Origin: JAWKZG01 sp041396125
GTDB taxonomy: Bacteria > Pseudomonadota > Gammaproteobacteria > Competibacterales > Competibacteraceae
DNA: 64,000 bases
Direction: 5' to 3'
Assembly (NCBI GenBank): GCA_041396125.1
Contig: JAWKZG010000002.1
Span: 248,001-312,000 of the forward strand
Of this stretch, positions 36,029 through 45,081 are shown piece by piece. Positions within the stretch are counted from its first letter, which is position 1; every line of letters starts with the position of its first letter. A program made the translations under genes and the position numbers. Below the pieces are notes generated by a model. The model saw nothing but the letters and a program-made list of their open reading frames with translations, was not told the DNA's origin and searched no databases.

Positions 36029-38920
36029 TTAGCACAGGGCCTGTTCCAGCACGCGCACTACATGTAGAGCATCGCGCCCGCTGCCATCGTGAATCTGATG
36101 GCGGCAACTGGTGCCGTCGGCGACCAGCAGGGTAGTCGCGTCAGCCGCACGCACAGCGGGTAGCAGATCCTGTTCGGCCATGCGCATGGACAGCTCGTAA
36201 TGCTCGGCTTCATAACCAAACGCACCAGCCATGCCACAGCAGCTGGATTGAATCGTGCTGAGTTCGATGTCCGGGATCAGGCGCAGGGTTGTTTCCACCG
36301 CGCTCATGCTGGCAAAGGCTTTTTGGTGGCAGTGACCATGCAGCAGGACCTTGGGTGATGCGAGTGGCTGTAAGGGGAGTTGCAGGCGACCTGCCTGCTG
36401 TTCACGCGCCAGAAATTCTTCGATCAGCAAGGCCTGTTCCGCCAATTTCTGGGCTTCAGCCCCCGGCAGCAAGGCTAAAAATTCATCGCGCAGGGTGAAC
36501 AGACAGGACGGTTCCAGTCCGAGTATCGGTACACCACGCTCCAGCAGCGGTTTGGCCGCCGCCAGCAGACGGCGCGCTTCGGTGCGGGCCTGTTCGACCT
36601 GACCGCTGGCGAGGAAGGTCCGACCGCAGCACAAGGGGCGTTTGCCGTCACTGGCTTCTAATACCTGCACCTGATAACCCGCTGCTCGCAGTACATTTTC
36701 GGCTGCGCGCAGATTTTCCGGTTCGAAATAGCGGTTGAAGGTGTCCGCCAGCAGCGCGACTTCCGCTCCTGTGCTGGCCGCCGGGCCGGGCGTATACGGT
36801 TTCTGCCAGCGCGGCAGCGACCGTCGGGCGCTGAAGCCCAGCAGTTTTTCGGACGCTTTGGCGGCCCCCGGCAATTTATCCCGCAGATTCAGCAGACCGC
36901 GCAGTCGGGCCGCCCAGGGTGCATAATGCGGCAGGCTGGCGATCAGTTTCTGGCGCAGTGTCAAACCGTGTTTCTGCTGGTAGTGGTGCAGGACCTCGAT
37001 CTTCATCTTGGCCATGTCCACGCCGGTCGGGCATTCCCGTTTGCAACCCTTGCAACTGACGCACAGCTCCAGGGTTTTATACAGCGCCTCCGAACTGAAC
37101 CCGTCCGGCCCGAGCTGGCCGCTGAGCGCCAGGCGCAGGGTATTGGCCCGGCCCCGCGTCAGATGCTGTTCGTCGCGGGTGACCCGGTAGGACGGGCACA
37201 TCACTCCGCCATCGGCTTTGCGACAGGCACCGTTGTTATTGCACATTTCCACGGCCCCGGCGAAACCGTGCCAGGCCGACCAGTCCAATGCAGGATTTTT
37301 CAGTTCTGCCTTGTAGTCCGGTTTGAAACGGAACAGACGGCGGTCGTCCATCTTGGAGGGATGCACGATTTTGCCCGGATTAAATAAACCTTTGGGATCA
37401 AAAATGGTTTTGATCTCCTCGAAGGCCTTGTTGATACGCGTTCCAAACATGGCTTCGTGGAACTCGGAGCGCACCAGCCCGTCGCCGTGCTCGCCCGAAT
37501 GCGAGCCTTTGTACTCCCGCACCATTGCGAACGCTTCCTCGGCAATCGCCCGCATTTTGCGTACATCGGTGTCGTCTTTCATGTTCAGGATGGGGCGCAC
37601 GTGCAGACAGCCGACCGAGGCATGCGCGTACCAGGTGCCGCTGGTGCCATGTTTATGAAACACCTGGGTAAGCCGGTCGGTGTATTCCGCCAGATCTTCC
37701 AGCGCGACAGCGCAGTCCTCGATAAACGAAACCGGTTTGCCATCGCCTTTCATCGACATCATGATGTTCAGACCGGCTTTACGCACTTCCCAGATAGCGC
37801 TTTGAAACGCCGGATCAATAGCGTCCACCACGCTGTTGCTAAACCCAGATCGGCCATAAGTTCGTGCAGCTGGCGCAGTTTGGCCTGCTGTTCGGCAGTG
37901 TCTTCACCCGCGAATTCGACCAGCAGCACCGCATCCGGCTCGCCACGGATAAACAGATCGACCGTGTCGCGATAGAGCGCAACATCACGCGACAAGTCAA
38001 TCATGGTGCGATCACCAGTTCCACCGCGCTGGGACCCAGCTTGACAATATGCTGGGTAGCATCCATGGCATCGTGCATTTTCCCGGAAAATGGCAAATCC
38101 CCAGCGTTTTATGACTTGGCAGGGGTTGCAGATCGAGGGTCAAGCGGGTGAACGCGGCCAGCGTGCCTTCCGAACTCACCAGCAGGTGCGCCAGATTGTG
38201 TCCGGCGGGTTTGATGCTGTCCAGATTATAGCCGCCTACCCGGCGTAATAATTTGGGAAAGCGGCGCGCCAGCTCGTCGGCTTCACGGGCCGCTATCGCA
38301 CGCACACGCTCGATCAGGTCGAGCAGGGCGGGGTCGCTGAGCCCGGCCAGATTGCCGGAGACGGTGCCGAAATGCTGCACCTGTCCGCTGGTGGTTACGG
38401 CATCAATCGAGCGCACATTATGCACCATATTGCCGTACCGATGGAGCGCGCGCCGCAGCTGTTATTGCCAGCCATACCGCCCAACGTGGCGCGGTTGGCG
38501 GTGGACACATCAACCGGGTAGAACAGCCCGTGCGCTTTGAGTTGTTTATTCAGTTGCTCCAACACCACGCCGGGCTGAACCGTGACAGCATTTTGCGCGG
38601 CATCGAATGCCAGCACCTGATTAAGGTTTTTACTGGTGTCGATAACCAGAGCTTCGCCGACCGTCTGACGCGACCAGAGGCGCCGCCGCGTGGCAGAATC
38701 GGCACCCCGGCATCCAGCGTGATCTGCACGGCGCTGATAAAATCGTCCTCATCAGCGGGCACAACCACGCCGATGGTTCGATCTGGTAAATCGATGCATC
38801 GGTGCTGTAGCGGCCCCGGCTGAAGGCATCGAACAGCACGTCGCCGCGCAGTTCCCGCCGCAGCCGGGCCGCCAGAGCGGTGTCGCCGGTCTGTTGACGA
38901 ATAGCTTGCTGGCTAGCCAT
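36029..38920 (-). CDS. FAD-linked oxidase/Fe-S fusion (D-2-hydroxyacid dehydrogenase, YdiJ-like), multiple frameshifts
   Basis: A GlcD-GlpC type fusion of about 960 residues. The last 600 codons (36029-37831) are uninterrupted: FAD-oxidase C-domain SHSGEHGDGLVRSEF, the iron-sulphur motifs CNNNGACRKADGGVMCPSY and CVSCKGCKRECPTGVDM, and two CCG-type cysteine motifs (PLCCGRTFLASGQ, IQSSCCGMAGAFG). Upstream the FAD-binding half is read in at least five pieces with breaks near 37830, 38010, 38430, 38620 and 38770; joined, they give VLFDAFSRGRYSTDASIYQIEPS, PADEDDFISAVQ, LPRGGASG, VQPGVVLEQLNKQLKAHGLFYPVDVSTANRATLGGMAGNNSCGARS (by parts). Such proteins oxidise D-lactate, glycolate or D-2-hydroxyglutarate. 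The ATG at 38920 lies at the amidase end, suggesting an operon. Confidence 0.8.
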
Positions 38921-40340
38921 GCGAGCAGATTGCGCCCGTCGACCCTGGGATCAATCGGGGTCAGCGGGTCTTGCTCAGCAGGGCTGCTGTTGCCAGTACC
39001 CGGGCCTTCGGCGCGGGGCGGTCCGATAATCTGCAAACCCACTGGCAGGCCGGTAGCGGTAAAACCTGCCGGCACGGACACCGCCGGGCAACTGCATAAG
39101 GTGGCGGGGAAGGCAATGCTGATCCACTGGATGTAATTACGAAACGCTCGCCGTTGACTTCTTCCACGTAGCGCATATCCACATCGAAAGGCGGCACGAT
39201 AGCGGCCGGGCATAGCAGCAGGTCGTACTTCTCGGGAAATAGGCCAGGATATTGCTGAGCAGACGGGCGCGGGTTCACCCGGCGCACACGATATCCTCGG
39301 CTTTCAGGGCCAGACCTTTCTCGATGTTCCAGATCACTTCCGGTTTTAGTTGATCGCGGTGATCCCGCAGGTGCTGGTAGAAAAAGTATTGGCAAACAGA
39401 ATGGCCCGATCTGGAAAGCATCGACCGCTTCGCTGAAATCCGGCATGTGCTCGGTCTTCACGGTGCTCCATACCGGCAAAGGCTGGGCCGCTCGTTCGGC
39501 AGATTGCCTGCACTTCCGGATCGACCGACCGACTCCCAGATTCGGCTGAAGCCGACCTGGCAAGCGGGCTTGCCTGGCGCACCTGATCCAGAAAGGACAC
39601 GCCGGGCGCTGCCAGTGAAACGGTCGTTGCAGTGCTGCTGGCCGGTCATGGCGTCCAGCATCAGGGCGGTGTCGGGGCAGCAGTACGACCCATCGGCCCG
39701 TTGACGCTCATAGTGTTCCAGGATTGCCTTTGGGGCCGTGTGGCACCCGGCCGGGGCTGGGACGCAGACCGATAATGCTGCTGAAACCGGCCGGGTGGCG
39801 CAGACTGCCGCCAAGATCCGAACCGGTCGCCAGCCATACCTGACCAGCTGCCAGCGCGGCTGCACCACCGGATGAGCTGGCGACCGATTTGCCGGTATTC
39901 CAGGGATTGCAGGTTTTGCCGAACACTTCGTTGAACGTGCTGGCACCGGCGCCAAATTCCGGCGTATTGGATTTACCGATGACCACAGCACCCTGGGCTT
40001 CCAGATTTTGCACCATATAATCTGAATACTCGCGGCACAAAATCCCGGTAAACGGGTGAGCCATACGGTGCGCACGCCGGCGACTTCGTTCAGATCTTTG
40101 ACCGCGATGGGCAAGCCATGCAGCAGTCCGGCTGGCGTTTGGCTCGCTATAATGGCGCGGCCATACCTGCGTGCCCGCTCCAGGCACAGCGTGGGCATGG
40201 CGTTAAGGTGTGCGGGTCGGTCTCCTCAATACGGCTGGCAGCTGCGCCAATCAATTCCAGCGGGGAACACGCCGTTGCGAAGCAGGGGCGACCGCGTCAG
40301 TAGCGGAGAGATAGCATAATTTTTGGTATTTATCCGACAT
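38913..40340 (-). pseudogene. Amidase (AS family, GatA/AmiE-like), at least eight frameshifts
   Basis: Starting at MSDKYQKLCYLSATDAVA (ATG at 40340), the amidase-signature fold can be followed only by changing frame repeatedly: PLELIGAAASRIEETD, LLHGLPIAVKDLNEVAGV (catalytic lysine), GAVVIGKSNTPEFGAGASTFNEVFGKTCNPW, SVASSSGGAAALAAGQVWLATGSDLGGSLR (Ser-cisSer-Ser triad region), TMSVNGPMGR, DFSEAVDAF, EKYDLLLCPAAIVPPF, FPATLCSCPAVSVPAGFTATGLPVGLQIIGPP, ending near TPIDPR. These are the positions of a full amidase of about 475 residues. The C-terminal stop is uncertain (TAG at 38915-38913 is one option). The density of breaks is the highest in the window; either local sequence quality is poor or the gene is decaying. 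Confidence 0.7.
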
Positions 40341-40609
40341 GGATTTCGGCTCGTGCAAGTGAAGTTTAAAGTGGTAAATAGTACTATAGCGTAACGTCAG
40401 GTTCGATGTTCTGGCCTGTGACCTCAGGATTGTCAATGGATCAACCAACAACGGATAGTAGGGCTAACAAACATGCCATTTCCAGCAAGTTATAAAAACA
40501 CTGGCGCTGATGCAAAAATGCTGACGATCATGAGCCCGTGGTTTGAGAAGCCCGCGGTTGCTGGAATCGGGCTTGCTGTTCGGGTTTGGCGGGTTCCGCG
40601 GTGACGTCC

Positions 40610-41506
40610 ATGCAACATGAAATAACACATGATCTGGCGCAGCTTGAGCACGTTTTTTCAATTTTGCACGACGCGGTTATTGTCGTCGACCAACAATTTC
40701 AGATCGTATTGTGCAATAAGGCTGCGGAAAAGCTGTTTGGTTACAGCAAGCCCGAGTTGCTGGGACAACCACTCAATCTGCTGATTCCGCAGCATTTGCG
40801 TAAGCTCCACAAGCAGATGGCCAGCGCGTATATGCAGGACGGCGAACCTACCATGATGGGTGCCGGGCGTGTGCTGAGTGCGGTCAGCAAGGACGGTGCG
40901 GAAATTCCGGTGTCCATTTCGCTCTGCCGGGTCACTCTGGGCAACGAAAACTATGCCATTACTGTCGTGCGCGATGCGGCGCTGATCAGTGCCCATATTG
41001 ACAATATACAGGCTCAGGTGGAGCGGGATGTGCTGACGGGTCTGGGTAACCGCCTGGCATTATCGAAAGCAATCCAGCTGCAATTGCGACATCCAGCAAG
41101 CCGTGGTTTTTCGATTTTATTTCTGGATCTGACTAATTTCAAAGCGTTCAATGATCAACATGGCCATAACAATGGCGATCAGGCACTGCAGGTAGTTGCC
41201 CGGCGCATTGAGACGCTGATCCGGGTACAGGATTGCGCTGCCCGGATTGGCGGCGATGAATTCGTGCTGGTTTTTGTAGGCATCAATTCAGCGCCGATCG
41301 TGCTGGAACGTGCGCGCCAGATCGCCCGTGTACTTGCGAAGCCGTTCATTATTGGCAAGCTGGCCGGGCAGCTGTCGGTTAATATTGGCTGCGTGTTATC
41401 TCCGCAGCACGGCAACACCGAAGCCGAGCTGCTGGAAAAAGCCGATCAGGCGATGTACACCGCCAAAAAAAGCGGTACACAGGTGTGTCTCTATCAACCG
41501 CTTTAA
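40610..41506 (+). CDS. PAS-GGDEF diguanylate cyclase
   Basis: A protein of about 298 residues that makes c-di-GMP. The PAS sensor (VFSILHDAVIVVDQQFQIVLCNKAAEKLFGYSKPELLGQPL, residues about 14-55) carries the segment RVLSAVSKDGAEIPVSISL typical of PAS folds, then DVLTGLGNRLALSKAI begins the cyclase. The active site is intact as RIGGDEFVLVF, and FSILFLDLTNFKAFNDQHGHNNGDQ gives the first metal aspartate and base-binding asparagine. There is no RxxD inhibitory site directly before GGDEF. There are no membrane helices, so it senses inside the cell. The start ATG at 40610 is chosen over TTG 40586 and GTG 40601, none of which has a clear ribosome-binding site. Confidence 0.85.
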   Translation: MQHEITHDLAQLEHVFSILHDAVIVVDQQFQIVLCNKAAEKLFGYSKPELLGQPLNLLIPQHLRKLHKQMASAYMQDGEPTMMGAGRVLSAVSKDGAEIPVSISLCRVTLGNENYAITVVRDAALISAHIDNIQAQVERDVLTGLGNRLALSKAIQLQLRHPASRGFSILFLDLTNFKAFNDQHGHNNGDQALQVVARRIETLIRVQDCAARIGGDEFVLVFVGINSAPIVLERARQIARVLAKPFIIGKLAGQLSVNIGCVLSPQHGNTEAELLEKADQAMYTAKKSGTQVCLYQPL

Positions 41507-41528
41507 GCCCTGCCGCTGCACGGTGATT

Positions 41529-42704
41529 TCAGAGCGTAGCGGGCGAACGCAGTGTGTCCATTGCTGCTTGCGTGCCGGGGGCGGCCAGATTGACCCCGAC
41601 CAGCTGCAGGCCCATTTCGACACCGCACAGTGTACCCATCAAGGTTAAATCATTGAAATCACCCAGATGACCAATGCGGAAGACCTTGCCTTTAACTTTG
41701 CCCAGACCGGTGCCGAGTGACATATCAAAGCGCTCCAGCACGGTAGCCCGGAACTGGTCGGCGTCTTTGCCGGCGGGCATAAGCACAGCGGTCAGGCTGC
41801 CACTGTATTCGGCCGGATTGTTGCACAATACTTCCAGCCCCCAGGCTTGCACAGCAGCACGGGTGGCAGCGCCATGTCGCGCGTGACGGGCAAAAACATT
41901 GTGCAGTCCTTCCTCATGCAGCATGGCAATCGCTTCGCGCAGTCCATATAGCAGATTGGTGGCAGGAGTATACGGGAAATAGCCTTGCTGATTGGGGCCG
42001 AGCTGGGCCTGCCAGTCCCAGTAGGAACGGGGCAGGGTGGCGCTCTGGCTGGCTCGCAGGGCTTTGCTGCTGATGGCGTTAAAGCTTAATCCCGGCGGCA
42101 GCATCAAACCCTTTTGGGAACCAGCGATGGTTACATCCACGCCCCATTCGTCATGCCGGTAATCGATCGAGGCCAGCGACGAGATCGTATCCACCATCAG
42201 CAGTGCCGGATGCGCGCAGCGGTCGATGGCCTGGCGAATCAGTGGAATACGGCTAACCGCACCGGTTGAGGTTTCATTGTGTACCACTGCGACCGCTTTG
42301 ATCCGGTGTTGTTTGTCTTCGGCCAGACGGGCTTCGATAGCCTCGGCATCAGCGCCGTGACGCCAGTCACCCGGCAATAATTCGACCTTCAGCCCCAGGC
42401 GGCCTGCCAGCTCACACCATAACGAGGCGAACTGGCCGGTTTCGTACATCAGTACCTGATCGCCTGGCGATAGCGTATTGACCAGTGCAGCTTCCCAGGC
42501 ACCGGTGCCGGAGGCGGGGAAAATCACCACATCAGCTTCAGTCTGGAAAATCGTTTTCATACCATCGATCACGCCCCGGCCCAGGGTCGCAAAATCGGGA
42601 CCGCGGTGATCCATGGTCGGTTGGTCGATGGCGCGTAATATCCGGTCGGGCACATTGGTAGGACCGGGAATTTGTAAAAAATGACGACCACTGCGGTAGG
42701 TCAT
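41529..42704 (-). CDS. sgaA: Serine-glyoxylate aminotransferase
   Basis: A 391-residue PLP enzyme that converts serine and glyoxylate into hydroxypyruvate and glycine, a key step of the serine cycle. The start GRHFLQIPGPTNVPDRILRAIDQPTMDHRGPDF (by parts) and the Schiff-base lysine K198 in IAGSQKGLMLPPGL are characteristic of SgaA; DTISSLASIDYRHDEWGVDV and FRIGHLGDFNDL are also typical. It ends a minus-strand set with mtkA, mtkB and the formate genes, so assignment to C1 assimilation is strong. A 162-base gap with a hairpin and a tandem repeat separates it from mtkB. Confidence 0.92.
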   Translation of the reverse strand: MTYRSGRHFLQIPGPTNVPDRILRAIDQPTMDHRGPDFATLGRGVIDGMKTIFQTEADVVIFPASGTGAWEAALVNTLSPGDQVLMYETGQFASLWCELAGRLGLKVELLPGDWRHGADAEAIEARLAEDKQHRIKAVAVVHNETSTGAVSRIPLIRQAIDRCAHPALLMVDTISSLASIDYRHDEWGVDVTIAGSQKGLMLPPGLSFNAISSKALRASQSATLPRSYWDWQAQLGPNQQGYFPYTPATNLLYGLREAIAMLHEEGLHNVFARHARHGAATRAAVQAWGLEVLCNNPAEYSGSLTAVLMPAGKDADQFRATVLERFDMSLGTGLGKVKGKVFRIGHLGDFNDLTLMGTLCGVEMGLQLVGVNLAAPGTQAAMDTLRSPATL

Positions 42705-42785
42705 TGAACTCGCTCCTGAGAATCTATTCTGTCATAGCCCGCCCGCTGTTATGACAAGGGGGGCGGGTATTGGTGAGGGTGGTTT

Positions 42786-42811
42786 GATGACGGGTATATT
42801 AACCCGCCATC
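42786..42811. terminator. Hairpin between mtkB and sgaA
   Basis: GATGACGGGT (42786-42795) pairs with ACCCGCCATC (42802-42811) apart from one mismatch, with a 6-base loop. No T-tract follows on either strand, so an attenuator or mRNA-processing role is as likely as termination. Confidence 0.4.
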
Positions 42812-42827
42812 AGGGTGAAATACGAGT

Positions 42828-42860
42828 GCCAGGGTACAAGACGGGCGCCAGGGTACAAGA
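42828..42860 (-). repeat. Tandem repeat, 14-nt core GCCAGGGTACAAGA at 19-nt period
   Basis: Two identical 14-base cores at 42828-42841 and 42847-42860, just after the mtkB stop (minus strand) in the mtkB-sgaA gap. Confidence 0.6.
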
Positions 42861-42866
42861 TGAGCG

Positions 42867-43750
42867 TCAGCGCAGCGCCTCAAGCATGGTCTGGCCAATC
42901 TGGGTAGGGGATTCCGCGATATGCACACCAGCCTGGCGCAGCGCGCTGACTTTTCCCGCGACATCGCCGCGGCCGCCGCTGATGATCGCACCGGCATGCC
43001 CCATGCGGCGTCCGGCGGGCGCGTGCCGACCGGTAATATACGCGACAATCGGTTTGTCCGGTCGTTGTTGTCGCAGATACTCGGCGGCCAGTTCTTCCTC
43101 GCTACCACCGATTTCACCGATCAGGATCACGCCTCGGTAGCCGGATCGGCCAGAAATAACTGCAGGGCATCGATAAAACTGGTGCCGTGAATCGGATCGC
43201 CGCCGATACTCCAGGCAGGTGGACTGACCCAGGCCGACGCTGCTGGTCTGGCTGGTTGCTTCATAAGTCAGCGTTGAGGCACGCGATACAATACTGCCGA
43301 TGCGACCGGGTTTGAAACCGGTGTCGGCATAATGCCCAACTTGCATTGCCCAGGAGGGTGAGAATGCCCAGATACAGTTCGGCCCGGATCAGAAGTGGAC
43401 TGCTGGTCTGTTGCAGGTTTTTTCACTCGTACCCACATCGAGAGAATGGGAATACGCTCGGTGACACAGACGATCAGTGGAACGCCGGCTGTGGCTGCTT
43501 CCAGAATGGCATTAGCAGCTTTGGCCGGTGGCACAAACACCAGACTGGCGTCGGCCGGTGTCTGGCTCATGGCTTCGGCGACGGTATTGAACACCGGCAC
43601 GCCAAGATGCGAGCGACCGCCTTTGCCGGGGGTCACACCAGCGACCACCTGGGTGCCGTAGGCAATCGCCCGTTCGGTATGGAAACTGCCTTGTGCGCCG
43701 GTCATCCCCTGTACGATAACGCGGGTGGAGGCATCGACCAAAATAGCCAT
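42867..43750 (-). CDS. mtkB: Malate-CoA ligase alpha subunit (SucD-like), several frameshifts
   Basis: The ADP-forming acyl-CoA ligase subunit that carries the phosphohistidine. From the ATG (43750) the sequence reads MAILVDASTRVIVQGMTGAQGSFHTERAIAYGTQVVAGVTPGKGG (in parts), with CoA-binding PPAKAANAILEAATAGVPLIVCVTE, then breaks near 43430, 43340, 43200 and 43150. The rest is recognisable as KPGRIGSIVSRASTLTYEATSQTSS, GVILIGEIGGSEEELAAEYL and the phosphohistidine RMGHAGAIISGGRGD. Combined length of about 294 residues equals the family norm. It shares TGATG with the mtkA stop (one-base overlap). Succinate-CoA ligase is the close alternative, but pairing with sgaA favours malate. The breaks are probably sequence errors. 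Confidence 0.8.
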
Positions 43751-44997
43751 CAGTTACCCTCCCTGGAGAACAGTTTTTTCATCGAGCCCAGCAATGAAGA
43801 CGATGGGCGCTGACCGGATTGGGATTGAGCAGCAACCACCACCTGATTTGCAGCCTCTGCCAGATCGGTCACCAGCACTGCACCGAGGCCGGCTTCCTGC
43901 AGTCGCTGCCGGCCAAGCTCGGCATTGGTGCCATCCAGGCGTACGATAAGCGGGACTTTAGGCCTGGCATTACCGGCTTCGCGCAGCGCGACAATCAGAC
44001 CATCGGCAATCACATCGCAACGCATGATGCCGCCGCCGAAAACATTCACCAGAATCGCTTTGATGTTGTTGTCTTCCAGCAGCAGTCGGAACGCCGCAGC
44101 GACTTGGGCCTGCCGCGATACGGGCGGCAGATCCATAAAGTTAGCGGGCTGGCCGCCGCGTTCAACGATGGCGTCCAGGGTTGCCAGCGCCAGACCAGCG
44201 CCGCTGACCAGCGTGCCGATATCGCCCTGCAGACGGACATAATTGATACCGTGTTTGGCAGCTGCGGCTTCGCTGGGTTCGCGATTGGCTTCGTCGCGCA
44301 AAGCGAGCAGATCAGCATGGCGGTATAAAGCATTGTCGTCAAAGCTCATTTTGACGTCCAGCGCGAGCACGTCACCGTTATCCACGACCGCCAGGGGGCT
44401 GATTTCGATCAGGGTTGCATCCAGTTCCAGAAACACACGGTACATGGTCTGTAAATAAGCCACTACTTTGCGTCCATGCTCGCCGCTGAGGCCGATTTGC
44501 TGGATCAGCTCGCCGATTTGAGCAGCACTTGGCTCTTCATCGACCGGCAGTTTGAGTTTCAGCACCCGTTCCGGATGGCGCAGTGCGACTTCCTCAATAC
44601 TGTCGCCGCCGCGTTCCGGCGAGGCCAGATAGGTCAGCGTGTCGTCCTGGCTGTCGAGTAACAGGGCGACGTAGAACGCACGGACGATCTCGCAACCCTG
44701 TTCGATATACACCTTGTGCACAATCTGACCCTGTGGCCGGGTCTGGCTGGTGGCCAGCTGGGAGCCCAGCATATGCTCGGCCACCATGCGGGCATCTTCC
44801 GGGGTATGGACCGCCTGTACACCGCCGGCCGGTCCGCGTCCGCCGGCATGGATCTGTGCTTTGACCATCCAGGTCGGTCCGTGCAGGGTGCGCGCCACGG
44901 CCTCAGCCTGAGACGGGGTACTGGCGACATCACCCGGCGGGACGGCAACACCGTAGCTGCGTAATAATTTTTTAGCCTGGTATTCGTATACGTTCAC
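43750..44997 (-). CDS. mtkA: Malate-CoA ligase beta subunit (SucC-like)
   Basis: A 415-residue ATP-grasp subunit. It begins VNVYEYQAKKLLRSYGVAVPPG (read as Met from GTG at 44997, with GGAG 8 bases upstream), followed by WMVKAQIHAGGRGPAGGV, the acyl-binding EISPLAVVDNGDVLALDVKMSFDDNALYRH (by parts) and the C-terminal ILVNVFGGGIMRCDVIADGL. With MtkB it forms malyl-CoA from malate, CoA and ATP; malyl-CoA lyase, not seen in the window, would then give glyoxylate and acetyl-CoA. The C-terminal 30 residues (Ser-rich, ending KKLFSREGN) extend past the SucC norm. A longer reading from 45048 has no ribosome-binding site. Succinate-CoA ligase is the alternative. Confidence 0.85.
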   Translation of the reverse strand: MNVYEYQAKKLLRSYGVAVPPGDVASTPSQAEAVARTLHGPTWMVKAQIHAGGRGPAGGVQAVHTPEDARMVAEHMLGSQLATSQTRPQGQIVHKVYIEQGCEIVRAFYVALLLDSQDDTLTYLASPERGGDSIEEVALRHPERVLKLKLPVDEEPSAAQIGELIQQIGLSGEHGRKVVAYLQTMYRVFLELDATLIEISPLAVVDNGDVLALDVKMSFDDNALYRHADLLALRDEANREPSEAAAAKHGINYVRLQGDIGTLVSGAGLALATLDAIVERGGQPANFMDLPPVSRQAQVAAAFRLLLEDNNIKAILVNVFGGGIMRCDVIADGLIVALREAGNARPKVPLIVRLDGTNAELGRQRLQEAGLGAVLVTDLAEAANQVVVAAQSQSGQRPSSSLLGSMKKLFSREGN

Positions 44998-45081
44998 CGT
45001 TGCATCTCCTCTCTGCCGGCCGCTCGGTGCAATGAGCGGCCCCGGCAATACCGTGCCTGGCCCGCTCCGGACAGCCGGGTG

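Noticed and set aside
43750..44997. Succinate-CoA ligase (sucC/sucD) for the pair at 42867-44997.
   Set aside because: The families are close and it cannot be fully excluded, but pairing with sgaA, fhs and fdh and absence of TCA-cycle neighbours favour malate-CoA ligase.
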